64,000 bases of DNA from Mesorhizobium sp. Its GTDB lineage: Bacteria > Pseudomonadota > Alphaproteobacteria > Rhizobiales > Rhizobiaceae. The position numbers and the translations under genes are program-made. Shown here one piece after another: positions 8,749-17,460 of the stretch. The notes beneath the pieces were generated by a model, which saw only the letters and a list, made by a program, of their open reading frames with translations, did not search any database and was not told the origin of the DNA. The stretch covers positions 124,001-188,000 of the forward strand of contig NZ_JANJTZ010000002.1 in the NCBI RefSeq assembly GCF_024710845.1, in the 5' to 3' direction. Position 1 is the first letter of the stretch; every line of letters starts with the position of its first letter.

Positions 8749-8770
8749 AAAGCCCGCCGAAGCGGGCTTT
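8749..8770 (-). terminator. Rho-independent terminator of the rpmH-rnpA-yidC operon
   Basis: On the - strand the stem AAAGCCCGC/GCGGGCTTT (9 bp) closes a TTCG tetraloop and runs into TTT. It lies 24 bases past the yidC stop. Confidence 0.75.
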
Positions 8771-8793
8771 GCCGTTGGTTTCGGGACATCCGG

Positions 8794-10611
8794 CTACTCG
8801 GCCGGTGTCGGTTTCTTCTTGAACAGGCCGACGAGATTGTCCCACAGCTCGATCTTGGCGCCTTGGCGCTTCATGATGATACCCTGCTGCAGGATCGACA
8901 GCGAGTTGTTCCAGGCCCAGTAGATCACGAGGCCTGCGGGGAACGACGCCAGCATGAAGGTGAAGATCACCGGCATCCAAGTGAAGATCATCGCCTGCGT
9001 CGGGTCCGGCGGCGTCGGGTTCATGCGCATCTGCAGGAACATCGTGATGCCCATGATGAGCGGCCATACGCCGACCAGCAGGAAGGCGGGCACCGCGTAA
9101 GGCAGCAGGCCGAACAGGTTGAAGATCGAGGTCGGGTCCGGAGCCGCGAGGTCCTGGATCCAGCCGAAGAACGGCGCATGCCGCATCTCGATCGTCACGT
9201 AGAGCACCTTGTAGAGCGCGAAGAAGACCGGGATCTGGATGAGGATGGGCCAGCAGCCGGCCAGAGGATTGATCTTCTCCGTTTTGTAGAGCTCCATCAT
9301 CGCCTGCTGCTGCTTCATCTTGTCGTCCGCGTATTTCTCGCGGATCTCGAGCATCTTGGGCTGTACCTTCTTCATGTTCGCCATCGAGGCGTAGCTCTTG
9401 TTGGCGAGCGGGAAGAAGACGGCCTTGACGATGACGGTGGTCGCCAGGATCGCCAGGCCGAAATTGCCGAGCAGCTTGTAGAGATTGTCGATCAGCCAGA
9501 ACATCGGCTTGGTGATGAAGTAGAACCAGCCCCAGTCGATCATCAGGTCGAACTGGCGGATCTGGCGATCGGTCTCGTAGGCCTGGATCTTGTTGACCTC
9601 CTTGGCGCCGGCGAAGACGAGTGTCTCGACATTGGCGGAGGCGCCGGGCGCAACCTGGATCGGGTCGGTCAGATAGTCGGCCTGGAACCGGGGGCGTCCG
9701 TCGTCGAACCAGGAGAAATTCGGCTGGAAAGCCTGGGCGCCCGACGGCACCAGCGCGACGGCCCAGTATTTGTCGGTGATGCCGAGCCATCCATCGGTCG
9801 ATTTGCCGGGTGTGACGCGCTTGTCTTCCTCCAGGGTGGCATATTTGATTTCCTGTAGGCCTTCCTCGCCGGTCACGCCGATCAGGCCCTCGTGGATCAC
9901 GTAGACGCTGGCGTGCGCGGGCTTGTCGAAGCGCGTGACGCGTCCGTAGTTCTGGATCGAGACGGCGGCCGTTCCAGTGTTGTCCACCTTGTCGCTGACC
10001 GTGAACATGTAGTTGGCGTCCACCGCGATAGTGCGCGTGAACGTCACGCCCTTGTCGTTGGTGAAGGTAAGGCTCACCGGCGTGGACGGCGTGAGCGTCG
10101 CGTTCGCCGGGGCGGTCCAGACCGTCTCCGGCCCCGGCATCGCGCCGGCATCGGCATTCCCCACATAGCCGATCTCGGCATACTGGCCGTTCGGCAGGGA
10201 AGCCGGGTTGAGCAACTCGATGTTGGGCGAGGTCTTGTCGACCTCCGTGTGATAGGCCTTCAGCTTCACGTCGTCGATGCGCGCGCCCGTCAGGTTGATC
10301 GATCCGGAAAGGGCAGGCGTGTCGATCTTGACTCGGCTGCCGGCGGCGACGGTCGCGGCGCGATCGGCCTGGACCGGCGCGGTCGGCTGGCCGGGCACGC
10401 TGGCCTGCGGCGCTCCGGGCACCGAAGTTTCGGCAGGCTGGCCGGGCGCCGGGGTCGCAGGCTGGGATTGCGAGGCGGCCTGCTCCTGTTCGATCCGCGC
10501 GGCTTCGCGCTGGGCCTCGATCCGCGGCTGCATGAAGAACACCTGCCACACGGTCAGGATGACGACCGACAGCACGATCGTGATGAGCAGGTTGCGATTA
10601 TTGTCGGTCAT
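8794..10611 (-). CDS. yidC: Membrane protein insertase YidC
   Basis: Inserts and folds inner-membrane proteins, alone or with SecYEG. The 605-aa product has the Gram-negative layout: an N-terminal TM anchor (about 8-27), a Gln/Ala/Pro-rich linker (to about 90), a large periplasmic beta domain (about 95-340), then the conserved 60KD_IMP core. The core carries the hydrophilic-groove region [20 protein letters not shown], the helix region [20 protein letters not shown], and C-terminal TM segments up to [10 protein letters not shown]. It ends KKKPTPAE. The ATG overlaps the rnpA stop by four bases (ATGA), so it is the last gene of rpmH-rnpA-yidC. Confidence 0.96.
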   Translation of the reverse strand: MTDNNRNLLITIVLSVVILTVWQVFFMQPRIEAQREAARIEQEQAASQSQPATPAPGQPAETSVPGAPQASVPGQPTAPVQADRAATVAAGSRVKIDTPALSGSINLTGARIDDVKLKAYHTEVDKTSPNIELLNPASLPNGQYAEIGYVGNADAGAMPGPETVWTAPANATLTPSTPVSLTFTNDKGVTFTRTIAVDANYMFTVSDKVDNTGTAAVSIQNYGRVTRFDKPAHASVYVIHEGLIGVTGEEGLQEIKYATLEEDKRVTPGKSTDGWLGITDKYWAVALVPSGAQAFQPNFSWFDDGRPRFQADYLTDPIQVAPGASANVETLVFAGAKEVNKIQAYETDRQIRQFDLMIDWGWFYFITKPMFWLIDNLYKLLGNFGLAILATTVIVKAVFFPLANKSYASMANMKKVQPKMLEIREKYADDKMKQQQAMMELYKTEKINPLAGCWPILIQIPVFFALYKVLYVTIEMRHAPFFGWIQDLAAPDPTSIFNLFGLLPYAVPAFLLVGVWPLIMGITMFLQMRMNPTPPDPTQAMIFTWMPVIFTFMLASFPAGLVIYWAWNNSLSILQQGIIMKRQGAKIELWDNLVGLFKKKPTPAE

Positions 10612-10946
10612 CGGTCGGTTCCGCGGATACGCCGGGCAAGCTCGGCCTTCAATGTGCTGAACGGTGCGGCGAGCACGTCGCGCCGCGCGACGATCACATA
10701 GTCGCTCCCCGCCGCCATGTCATCAGCGGCATGGACGCGCATCGCTTCCTTGAGGCGGCGCCGGATACGGTTGCGCACCGCGGCATTGCCGACCTTCTTG
10801 GTCACGGTCACGCCGAAACGCGGCGCGCCTTCGTCGCCGCGATCGAGAGCTTCCACGAGGAAAAGTCGCCCGCGGCGCTTTTCGCCAGCCCGGACGGCAA
10901 GGAATTCCGCGCGTTTGCGCAGCCTGTTCGGCGGCCGGTTCACCAC
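10608..10946 (-). CDS. rnpA: Ribonuclease P protein component
   Basis: Protein subunit of RNase P, which trims the 5' leader of pre-tRNAs. It is about 112 aa, with the RNR-type motif in [18 protein letters not shown] and the C-terminal [10 protein letters not shown] region. The frame stays open upstream through rpmH to 11183, but the family start is [14 protein letters not shown], so a GTG at 10946 (or 10943) is chosen. It lies about 20 bases past the rpmH stop, with GGGG as a weak SD. The stop overlaps the yidC ATG by four bases, which implies translational coupling. Confidence 0.92.
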   Translation of the reverse strand: MVNRPPNRLRKRAEFLAVRAGEKRRGRLFLVEALDRGDEGAPRFGVTVTKKVGNAAVRNRIRRRLKEAMRVHAADDMAAGSDYVIVARRDVLAAPFSTLKAELARRIRGTDR

Positions 10947-10963
10947 CGGCTCGTGACCCCGGA

Positions 10964-11098
10964 TCAGGCCGACAGCCGCTTGCGGCCGCGGTTGCGACGG
11001 GCTGCGACGACGGCACGGCCGCTCTTGGTCGCCATGCGCGCACGGAATCCGTGGCGACGCTTGCGAACGAGCTTCGAAGGTTGATAGGTGCGCTTCAT
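10964..11098 (-). CDS. rpmH: 50S ribosomal protein L34
   Basis: A 44-aa basic protein of the large subunit that I found by translating the - strand. It begins [18 protein letters not shown], continues with [17 protein letters not shown] and ends in GRKRLSA, which is the complete L34 signature. It is the first gene of the conserved rpmH-rnpA-yidC operon and has the typical length. The ATG at 11098 is preceded by an A/T-rich stretch (ATCAAATAA) without a strong SD. Upstream on the same strand lie a 7-bp hairpin (11171-11190) and a TTGACT element (11223-11228). Confidence 0.97.
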   Translation of the reverse strand: MKRTYQPSKLVRKRRHGFRARMATKSGRAVVAARRNRGRKRLSA

Positions 11099-11265
11099 TT
11101 ATTTGATACCGCGGTGTGCGGCCCTTCTTGGTTCTGTCTTTTGAACAGGAGCGTTTGCCAGGCAGGCGTCGGCGCAACAACAATTGCGCCGGACCGACGG
11201 CCCGAGCGTGCGCGGGCTTTTAAGTCAAGAAACGCGCCCGAGTCAATCTCGGGAAATCCCCGGTC

Positions 11266-11626
11266 GTGTCTCAGTTTGAAATCTGACGCCGCGGGCGCGC
11301 TTGTCGCATCCCAGCCCGAACTCCGATATGCTTGGCAGGAGGCAGGGAGGCGATATGACTAGACGAATTCGAACGTCCATACCCTTGGTCTGTGATTATG
11401 GCGCTCGCGGGTCGGCTATCCTGGAAGAAGACAATACGCCCGATCGCATGGAAGGCAGTGCCAACCCCGAATGGGTAGAGGTAACTGGTCTGTTTGCGCT
11501 CCGTAGCGATCAGATTGTCTGTGTTAGGTGCGGGAGAAACTGCGCCACCGGGACCTAAACGCCAGAAGCGCGTCGCCGATGTGATCGGCAACGCCGTCCG
11601 CGTCATCAGATTTCAAACTGAGACAC
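11266..11626. mobile_element. 361-bp element with 21-bp perfect terminal inverted repeats (MITE-like)
   Basis: The left end at 11266-11286 (GTGTCTCAGTTTGAAATCTG followed by A) is the exact reverse complement of the right end at 11606-11626. Ends one base inside have the TG...CA form. No transposase gene is inside. The interior (about 320 bp) looks less GC-rich than its surroundings and holds one short open frame. I see no target-site duplication: the flanks are CGGTC on the left and TATCA on the right. It sits between the rpmH promoter region and lnt. A miniature non-autonomous element or an internally deleted insertion sequence are the likely readings. The rest of the 11099-11707 gap holds the rpmH leader and a short lnt upstream stretch. 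Confidence 0.6.
11355..11558 (+). CDS. Small open frame inside the inverted-repeat element
   Basis: A 67-aa frame that starts MTRRIRTSIPLVCDYG and ends in CVRCGRNCATGT. A good SD (GGGAGG) lies four bases before the ATG at 11355. The C-terminus has the pattern C-V-R-C-G-R-N-C. I do not recognise a family. It could be a real cargo gene of the element or a chance frame; its length and the absence of known homology keep confidence low. Confidence 0.3.
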   Translation: MTRRIRTSIPLVCDYGARGSAILEEDNTPDRMEGSANPEWVEVTGLFALRSDQIVCVRCGRNCATGT

Positions 11627-11707
11627 TATCAAATCCCTGCGTCCGTTTGGCAGCGCCCCGGCCGCCTGATACACCGAGCGCTCGATTCGAGGGGACGGGA
11701 AGCGCGT

Positions 11708-13297
11708 ATGGAGCGGCTGGCCGGAAAGGTCATTCTGCTGTGGGGATGGAAGCGCGCGCTCGTGGCGTTCGCCGCCGGCGCATTGGCAACTCTCGCCCAG
11801 GCGCCGTTCGATTTCTTCGCGGTCTGCCTGGTGTCCTTTCCGGTCCTCGTCTGGCTGATGGACGGGGCCGTGGTGGAAGGCCGTGCGCGCCTCCTTGGCC
11901 GTCTCAAGCCGGCTTTCTTCGTCGGCTGGTGGTTCGGCTTCGGCTATTTCCTCACCGGCCTCTGGTGGGTGGGCAACGCCCTTCTCGTCGAGGCCGAGAG
12001 CTTCGCCTGGGCGCTGCCGCTTGCGATCGTCGTGCTGCCGGCGGGCCTTGCGATCTTCTACGGCCTGGCGGCGTCGCTCGCGCGCCTGTTCTGGTCGAAC
12101 GGGATCGGCCGCATCTTCGCGCTCGCGTTCGGATTCGGCGTAGCGGAATGGCTGCGCGCGGTCGTGCTGACGGGCTTTCCGTGGAACGCGATCGGCTATG
12201 CGGCGACGCCGACCCCTCTACTCATGCAGCCGGTGTCGGTCGCCGGCCTCTACGGCATGAACGCGCTGGCCGTCTTCGTCTTTGCCATGCCGGCGCTGCT
12301 TGCGTCCCGCCTTCATGTCCGGATCGGTGCGCTCCTCGTGGCGGTGCTGGTTGCAGCCGATATTGCCTTCGGCATGTTCCGCCCGGCGCCGGCGCCGGTG
12401 GCGGACGGCAGGACGATGGCTGTGCGGATCGTCCAGCCGTCGATCGACCAGTCGGAGAAATGGGATACGTCCGTCCGCGACCGGATCTTCAAGACCTATC
12501 TCGACATGACCGTCGCGCCACCGGCGGAAGGAAAGCGACGCCCGACCGTGATCGTCTGGCCCGAGACTGCCGTGCCGTTTCTCTTCACCGATCGGCCGGA
12601 CGCGCTCGCGGCCCTCGGGGCCGCGCTCGAAGACGGACAGATCCTGCTGGCAGGCGCGGTGCGCTCGGAAGGCGGCGCGGGCGAGAGCGGCGAGCCCCGC
12701 TACTACAACTCGATCGTGGCGATCAACGATCGCGGCGAGATCGTCGGCGCTTCCGACAAGATGCATCTCGTCCCGTTCGGAGAGTATCTGCCGTTTGAGG
12801 AATTGCTGACGCGTCTTGGGATGAAGAAGATCGTCTCGACGCCGCTGAGTTTCTCGGAAGGGACGGAACGCCGGCTGCTCGACCTGCCCGGCGGGGTGCG
12901 GGCGCTGCCTCTCATCTGCTACGAGGCGATCTTCCCCGGCGAGGTTGGTCCCGCAGTTGCCGGGGCCGATGTCATCCTCAACGTGACCAACGACGCCTGG
13001 TACGGCGACACGCCAGGGCCCTACCAGCATTTCCGCCAGGCGCAGCTGCGCGCCGTGGAATATGGACGCCCGCTGATCCGCGCCGCCAACAACGGCATTT
13101 CCGCCGTCGTCGGGCCGGACGGGCGGATACTCGACGGCTTCGCGTTGAACGGCATCGGCAATCTGGACATCGAATTGACGATTTCGAGGCGACCTCCTCC
13201 GCTCGGTTCGCCGGATATTAACGGTTTGCTCATCGTCGGCTTTTTCGCAATCTGCGCGTGTGCTACGTATTTGTTCGGGCGAACGCGCATGAATTGA
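11708..13297 (+). CDS. lnt: Apolipoprotein N-acyltransferase
   Basis: Adds the third acyl chain to the N-terminal Cys of lipoproteins in the inner membrane, the last step of lipoprotein maturation. The 529-aa protein has six or more N-terminal TM helices (to about 230) and a nitrilase-fold periplasmic domain. The catalytic triad is visible: Glu286 (WPETAVPF), Lys351 ([13 protein letters not shown]) and Cys404 (LICYEAIFP). A C-terminal TM helix (about 503-522) ends the protein. The ATG at 11708 lies 81 bases past the inverted-repeat element. The Kazal lipoprotein in this window is one possible substrate. Confidence 0.95.
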   Translation: MERLAGKVILLWGWKRALVAFAAGALATLAQAPFDFFAVCLVSFPVLVWLMDGAVVEGRARLLGRLKPAFFVGWWFGFGYFLTGLWWVGNALLVEAESFAWALPLAIVVLPAGLAIFYGLAASLARLFWSNGIGRIFALAFGFGVAEWLRAVVLTGFPWNAIGYAATPTPLLMQPVSVAGLYGMNALAVFVFAMPALLASRLHVRIGALLVAVLVAADIAFGMFRPAPAPVADGRTMAVRIVQPSIDQSEKWDTSVRDRIFKTYLDMTVAPPAEGKRRPTVIVWPETAVPFLFTDRPDALAALGAALEDGQILLAGAVRSEGGAGESGEPRYYNSIVAINDRGEIVGASDKMHLVPFGEYLPFEELLTRLGMKKIVSTPLSFSEGTERRLLDLPGGVRALPLICYEAIFPGEVGPAVAGADVILNVTNDAWYGDTPGPYQHFRQAQLRAVEYGRPLIRAANNGISAVVGPDGRILDGFALNGIGNLDIELTISRRPPPLGSPDINGLLIVGFFAICACATYLFGRTRMN

Positions 13298-13438
13298 CAA
13301 GTCTTGAACGGTGTTCACATTGTCGATTGCCAGTCGTGGATTGGCTCTTTCGGGCATGAATATTGGGGCCTTGTGCCGAAAGAGCAGGGAGGTTGGCGGG
13401 AAAATCACCTAACGGCCGTGTAAAGCGGCGAGGAAAAA

Positions 13439-13852
13439 ATGGCAGAGAACAAGAAGAAACCAAACCCGATCGATATCCACGTCGGAAGCAGGATACGACT
13501 GCGCCGCAACATGCTCGGAATGAGCCAGGAGAAGCTTGGCGAGAGCCTTGGAATAACCTTTCAGCAGATTCAGAAATATGAGAAAGGCACGAATCGTGTC
13601 GGCGCCAGCCGGCTTCAGGCGATTGCGTCGATCCTCAGCGTGCCGGTCTCCTTCTTCTTCGAAGATGCGCCGGGGCAGGATGGCGCACCGGCCGGGGGCT
13701 TCGCCGAGGACTCATCCACCAGTTTCGTCGTGGACTTTCTGAACAGCGCCGAAGGCATCCAGCTCAATCGGGCATTCGCGAGAATCACGGACGTGCGGGT
13801 TCGCCGCAAGATCATCGATCTCGTGAAAGTGCTGGCTTCCGACGAAGACTGA
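13439..13852 (+). CDS. XRE-family helix-turn-helix regulator
   Basis: A 137-aa DNA-binding regulator. The N-terminal Cro/C1 HTH spans about residues 10-68 (VGSRIRLRRNMLGMSQEKLG, then FQQIQKYEKGTNRV), and is followed by an acidic linker and a C-terminal helical part (VRRKIIDLVKVLASDED). Regulators with this N-terminus are conserved in Rhizobiales, often beside metK as here. The ATG at 13439 follows GAGGAAAAA. A TTGACA element at 13294-13299 overlaps the end of lnt and could be its -35 box, though the -10 is poor. The target genes are not shown by sequence. Confidence 0.85.
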   Translation: MAENKKKPNPIDIHVGSRIRLRRNMLGMSQEKLGESLGITFQQIQKYEKGTNRVGASRLQAIASILSVPVSFFFEDAPGQDGAPAGGFAEDSSTSFVVDFLNSAEGIQLNRAFARITDVRVRRKIIDLVKVLASDED

Positions 13853-13952
13853 TCGTCGGGCGGGTGCGTGATCTAGAAGGATACCGTCCGCAGTTTTGAC
13901 GCCGCCGCCGGATTCACGTCGATTCCGGGGTCAATGAAACTTGTTGCCCGGC

Positions 13953-13981
13953 TTGACGATTCCCTGCCGCTTTTCTAACAG
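13953..13981 (+). promoter_or_regulatory. Candidate promoter of metK
   Basis: TTGACG at 13953-13958, a 17-base spacer and TAACAG at 13976-13981. Transcription would begin near 13988 and give a leader of about 50 nt before the metK GTG. Visual match only. Confidence 0.4.
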
Positions 13982-14004
13982 AGGCGCCGACCGTGCGGGC
14001 GATC

Positions 14005-14034
14005 GTGTCGAGCCGGCTTTTCCAGAGGGGACAC
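14005..14034 (+). promoter_or_regulatory. Possible SD-sequestering leader hairpin of metK
   Basis: GTGTC (14005-14009) can pair with GACAC (14030-14034), placing the SD AGAGGGG (14024-14030) in the loop and stem edge, four bases from the GTG start. This could be a translational control element. The stem is short (5 bp), and I cannot match it to a known S-adenosylmethionine riboswitch class. Confidence 0.25.
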
Positions 14035-14037
14035 CCC

Positions 14038-15309
14038 GTGGCGCGTCTGAATTACCTCTTCACCAGCGAATCCGTTTCCGAAGGCCATCCCGACAAGGTC
14101 TGCGACCGCATCTCCGACGAGATCGTGGATCTGGTCTACCGCGAGGCGAAGAAGTCCGGGATGAATCCGTGGGACGTCCGTGTCGCCTGCGAGACGCTGG
14201 CAACGACCAATCGCGTCGTCATCGCCGGCGAGGTCCGCGTGCCCAATTCGCTGCTGAAGAAGAACAAGGACGGCTCGATCATGCACGATGCCGCCGATTT
14301 CCCGGTCATCAATCCGGCGAAGTTCAAGTCTGCCGCGCGCAAGGCGATCCGCGACATCGGCTATGAGCAGAATGGTTTCCACTGGAAGACCGCCAAGATC
14401 GACGTGCTGCTGCACGGCCAGTCGGCCGATATCGCGCAAGGCGTCGACAATGCCGCCGACAAGCAGGGCGAGGAAGGCGCGGGCGATCAGGGCATCATGT
14501 TCGGCTATGCCTGCACAGAGACGCCCGACCTCATGCCGGCGCCGATCTACTACAGCCACAAGATCCTCGAACTGCTGGCTGCCGCGCGTCACAAGGGCGA
14601 GGGCGATGCCGGCAAGCTCGGTCCCGACGCCAAGAGCCAGGTGACGGTACGCTACGAGAACGGCAAGGCGGCCGAGGTGACCTCGATCGTGCTGTCGACC
14701 CAGCATCTGGACGAGAGCTGGGATTCCAAGAAGGTCCGCAAAGTCGTCGAGCCCTTCATCCGCGAGGCGCTCGGCGACCTGAAGATCGCCGACGACTGCA
14801 ACTGGTACATCAATCCGACCGGCAAGTTCGTCATCGGCGGACCTGACGGAGACGCTGGCCTGACCGGCCGCAAGATCATCGTCGACACCTACGGCGGCGC
14901 GGCTCCTCACGGCGGCGGCGCGTTTTCCGGCAAGGACACGACCAAGGTCGACCGCTCGGCCGCCTACGCAGCTCGCTATCTGGCGAAGAACGTGGTTGCC
15001 GCCAAGCTTGCCGACCGCTGCACGATCCAGCTCTCCTACGCGATCGGCGTGGCCCAGCCGCTGTCGATCTACGTCGACCTGCATGGCACCGCCAAGCCGG
15101 GCGTCGACGAGGACAAGGTCGAGGCGGCGATCCGCAAGCTGATGGACCTGTCGCCCACCGGAATCCGCAAGCACCTCGATCTCAACAAGCCGATCTATGC
15201 GCGGACCTCGTCCTACGGCCATTTCGGCCGCAAGCCGGGCCGTGACGGTTCCTTCTCCTGGGAGAAGACCGATCTCGTGAAGGCGCTCAAGGAGGCGGTC
15301 GCGGCCTGA
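14038..15309 (+). CDS. metK: S-adenosylmethionine synthetase
   Basis: Makes S-adenosylmethionine from Met and ATP; cytosolic, Mg2+/K+ dependent. The start is the GTG at 14038 ([20 protein letters not shown]), behind the SD AGAGGGG, and gives 423 aa, the usual rhizobial length. Motifs include [16 protein letters not shown] (ATP site), [14 protein letters not shown] (methionine loop region), [20 protein letters not shown] and the P-loop-like [19 protein letters not shown]. The frame is open upstream to 13993 but those residues do not belong to the family. trmB follows after eight bases. Confidence 0.96.
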   Translation: MARLNYLFTSESVSEGHPDKVCDRISDEIVDLVYREAKKSGMNPWDVRVACETLATTNRVVIAGEVRVPNSLLKKNKDGSIMHDAADFPVINPAKFKSAARKAIRDIGYEQNGFHWKTAKIDVLLHGQSADIAQGVDNAADKQGEEGAGDQGIMFGYACTETPDLMPAPIYYSHKILELLAAARHKGEGDAGKLGPDAKSQVTVRYENGKAAEVTSIVLSTQHLDESWDSKKVRKVVEPFIREALGDLKIADDCNWYINPTGKFVIGGPDGDAGLTGRKIIVDTYGGAAPHGGGAFSGKDTTKVDRSAAYAARYLAKNVVAAKLADRCTIQLSYAIGVAQPLSIYVDLHGTAKPGVDEDKVEAAIRKLMDLSPTGIRKHLDLNKPIYARTSSYGHFGRKPGRDGSFSWEKTDLVKALKEAVAA

Positions 15310-15317
15310 ATCCCGTA

Positions 15318-16016
15318 GTGACCGAGGAACGCCGCACGCGCACGGCCGAGGCGTTCTTCGGCCGTCGGCACGGCAAGACCATCCGCCCGATGCAGGCGGC
15401 GGCCCTGGCAGATATATTGCCCCGCCTGCGGCTCGATCTCTCGACCCAGCCACCCGGCGACCTGAAGACGATCTTCCCGGTGGTGGTGGACCGCATCGTG
15501 CTGGAAATCGGCTTCGGTGGCGGCGAACACCTTCATCATGCCGCCGGCGCGGAGCCGGGCGCGGGCTTCATAGGCGTCGAGCCCTTCGTGAACGGCATGG
15601 CGAGCCTGCTGCGCATGCTCGAACGCGAGCCTCGCGGGAACATCCGTCTCTACGACGACGACGCGACGGCTCTGCTCGACTGGCTGCCCGCAGGTTCGCT
15701 CGATCGGATCGATCTTTTCTATCCGGATCCCTGGCCGAAGAAGAAACACTGGAAACGCAGGTTCGTGAACCGGGCGAACCTCGACCGCTTTGCCCGGGCA
15801 TTGAAGCGCGGCGGGACGTTCCGTTTTGCCTCTGATATCGAGCACTACGTCAACTGGACGCTGCTCGAGGCCGCGAGACAGGGGGACTTCGTCTGGCAGG
15901 CAGGGACGCCCGACGACTGGCGCAAGCCTTATGCAGGCTGGCCGGGAACGCGCTACGAAGCCAAGGCGCTCCGCGAGGGCCGCGTGCCGGCCTATCTCAC
16001 GTTCGAAAAGCGCTGA
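15318..16016 (+). CDS. trmB: tRNA (guanine-N7-)-methyltransferase
   Basis: Methylates G46 of tRNAs with S-adenosylmethionine, the product of the gene just upstream. The 232-aa protein has the SAM-binding motif [11 protein letters not shown] and the TrmB signature [19 protein letters not shown]. The C-terminal part contains the substrate-binding [12 protein letters not shown]. It starts at a GTG eight bases after metK, without a strong SD, and is therefore likely coupled to metK translation. Confidence 0.94.
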   Translation: MTEERRTRTAEAFFGRRHGKTIRPMQAAALADILPRLRLDLSTQPPGDLKTIFPVVVDRIVLEIGFGGGEHLHHAAGAEPGAGFIGVEPFVNGMASLLRMLEREPRGNIRLYDDDATALLDWLPAGSLDRIDLFYPDPWPKKKHWKRRFVNRANLDRFARALKRGGTFRFASDIEHYVNWTLLEAARQGDFVWQAGTPDDWRKPYAGWPGTRYEAKALREGRVPAYLTFEKR

Positions 16017-16022
16017 GGCAGC

Positions 16023-16187
16023 TCAGGATCGCCTGATCTGGCGGAAGCGCTCCGGGTCGATGCCGAGCCGGCGCAGCGCGCGTGCGTCAGGCTGCTTGCC
16101 GCTCTCGACAGCAGCGGACGCGGAGATCGCGCAGGCGGCAACTTCGATAAAGCCGCGCAGGGAATTGGCGAAAGTACGGGGGGTCAT
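16023..16187 (-). CDS. Small 54-aa protein with DUF1127-like C-terminus (copy A)
   Basis: A 54-aa protein, MTPRTFANSLRG at the start and LRRLGIDPERFRQIRRS at the end. The C-terminal Leu-Gly-Ile-x-x-x-x-Phe-x-x-Ile pattern resembles DUF1127 small proteins of alphaproteobacteria. The ATG at 16187 follows the SD AGGTG. It is a clear paralogue of the gene 180 bases upstream on the same strand: same length, same MT start and near-identical last 16 residues. Function is unknown. The frame is open far upstream, but that extension is not homologous to the twin. Confidence 0.65.
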   Translation of the reverse strand: MTPRTFANSLRGFIEVAACAISASAAVESGKQPDARALRRLGIDPERFRQIRRS

Positions 16188-16320
16188 TGTCGCACCTGTC
16201 CGTTGAAGACAGCTGAGACTAGCCCTGATGCTGCGCGTGCGAAATGCATTCTTGTGCAGCGCAGCAATGTGCTGGACGCATGGGCGACGCGAGGACGGAA
16301 TAAGGAGGTGCGACGCGCGA

Positions 16321-16346
16321 AGCCCCGCGGCTCGGGCCACGGGGTT
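16321..16346 (-). terminator. Possible terminator after the upstream 54-aa gene
   Basis: On the - strand AACCCCG-T-GGC pairs with GCC-G-CGGGGCTT around a CCGA loop, 22 bases past the stop of copy B. No T-run is present. Confidence 0.35.
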
Positions 16347-16368
16347 CAAACACGGAAAACCGGCGAGA

Positions 16369-16533
16369 TCAGAATCTGTTGATCTCGCGGAAGCGTTCCG
16401 GGTCGATGCCGAGACGCTGAAGATCGCGGGGGTCGGGCGTACGATGATTGCGGGTCGCGGCCGCAGCCGAAACGACACTGCCGAAAACGTCGAGAAGGCC
16501 GAGCAGCCTTCCGGAGAAGATGCCACGGGTCAT
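16369..16533 (-). CDS. Small 54-aa protein with DUF1127-like C-terminus (copy B)
   Basis: A 54-aa protein that starts MTRGIFSGRLLGLLDVFGS and ends in DLQRLGIDPERFREINRF. It shares length and the (R/Q)RLGIDPERFR-x-I-x-R tail with copy A, so the pair reflects a tandem duplication. Hydrophobic residues in the first half could form an amphipathic helix. The ATG at 16533 is preceded by TAGG as a weak SD. An upstream in-frame ATG at 16569 would add 12 residues with no counterpart in copy A. Function is unknown. Confidence 0.65.
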   Translation of the reverse strand: MTRGIFSGRLLGLLDVFGSVVSAAAATRNHRTPDPRDLQRLGIDPERFREINRF

Positions 16534-16665
16534 GGGAATACCTATTTCTTCTGTTGATGCGCCACTCATATAGGCGTTTGCTGCTTCATCGAGCAGGTCG
16601 TGCCGCGCATTTCAGCCATGCGCGCCACGCATTGATGCGCGCCATCGCTCATGTCCCGGCTTTCC

Positions 16666-16695
16666 CTTGCATTGAACACGGAAATCGCCTATCTC
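16666..16695 (+). promoter_or_regulatory. Candidate promoter of the rimP-nusA-infB operon
   Basis: TTGCAT (16666-16671), an 18-base spacer and TATCTC (16690-16695). Transcription would begin about 16702, so that the hairpin at 16723-16754 would fall early in the leader. Visual match only. Confidence 0.4.
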
Positions 16696-16722
16696 ATCCG
16701 TAAATTCTTGGTCGGTATGACG

Positions 16723-16754
16723 AAGAGTGGGTCCACCCGGTCCCGCTCTTTTTT
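16723..16754 (+). terminator. Terminator-like hairpin in the rimP leader (possible attenuator)
   Basis: AAGAGTGGG pairs with CCCGCTCTT (one G-T wobble) and is followed at once by a run of six Ts. It lies only about 33 bases before the rimP ATG and downstream of the only convincing promoter. No gene on this strand ends before it, which suggests premature termination control or the end of a short leader RNA. Confidence 0.6.
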
Positions 16755-16787
16755 GTTACCTGCGCCGGGAATCCGCCTGGAGCAACG

Positions 16788-17420
16788 ATGGACGACAGCA
16801 CAGCAACGACCGGAGGCGACGACCGCATCATCCGCGAGAGCGGCATCGATGCGCGGATTGCACTCATCGTCGAGCCGGTGCTTTCCGCAATCGGCTACCG
16901 CCTGGTTCGCGTGCGGCTGACCGGCCAGAATGGCCTGACGCTGCAGATCATGGCCGAGCGTGCCGATGGCACGATGACCGTCGAGGATTGCGAGACGGTG
17001 AGCAGGGCAGTGTCGCCGGCGCTTGATGTCGACGATCCGATCGACAAGGCGTATCACCTCGAAGTCTCTTCTCCCGGTATCGACCGCCCGCTGGTGCGCA
17101 AGTCCGACTTCGCGAACTGGCAGGGTCATCTGGTGAAGCTCGAGACGTCGGTGATGGTCGCCGAGCGCAAGCGCTTCCGTGGCCGGATCGCTGCCGCCGA
17201 CGATACCGGCATCACGATCGATCGCGATGCGCCGGGCTATGGCGAGGAGCCGACCGTGCGCGTTCCGTTCGAGGCGATCTCGGAAGCGCGGCTGATCCTG
17301 ACGGACGACCTGATCCGCGACGCGCTCTCGAAAGACAACCAGGCGAAGAAACAGGCCCGCAAGAAGCGGGGCGATGACGACTCCGAAACCGGCGGGCACG
17401 AGCCAGCCAACGACAATTGA
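16788..17420 (+). CDS. rimP: Ribosome maturation factor RimP
   Basis: Needed for assembly of the 30S subunit. The 210-aa product has the N-terminal alpha/beta domain ([20 protein letters not shown], then [31 protein letters not shown]) and a C-terminal SH3-like domain (about 105-175). A charged Lys/Arg tail ([11 protein letters not shown]) is longer than in Escherichia coli. It is the first gene of the conserved rimP-nusA-ylxR-infB operon; nusA begins 40 bases after its stop. ATG 16788 follows the SD GGAG. Confidence 0.95.
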   Translation: MDDSTATTGGDDRIIRESGIDARIALIVEPVLSAIGYRLVRVRLTGQNGLTLQIMAERADGTMTVEDCETVSRAVSPALDVDDPIDKAYHLEVSSPGIDRPLVRKSDFANWQGHLVKLETSVMVAERKRFRGRIAAADDTGITIDRDAPGYGEEPTVRVPFEAISEARLILTDDLIRDALSKDNQAKKQARKKRGDDDSETGGHEPANDN

Positions 17421-17460
17421 TTCAGTAACCGCGGCCCGTTTGGCCGCGAGGGAGATCACA

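Noticed and set aside
11494-12798. Open frame of 434 codons that spans the element end and lnt
   Set aside because: Most of it is an out-of-frame reading of lnt (Arg/Gly/Ala-rich). Only the first part, inside the inverted-repeat element, is of interest and is reported separately.
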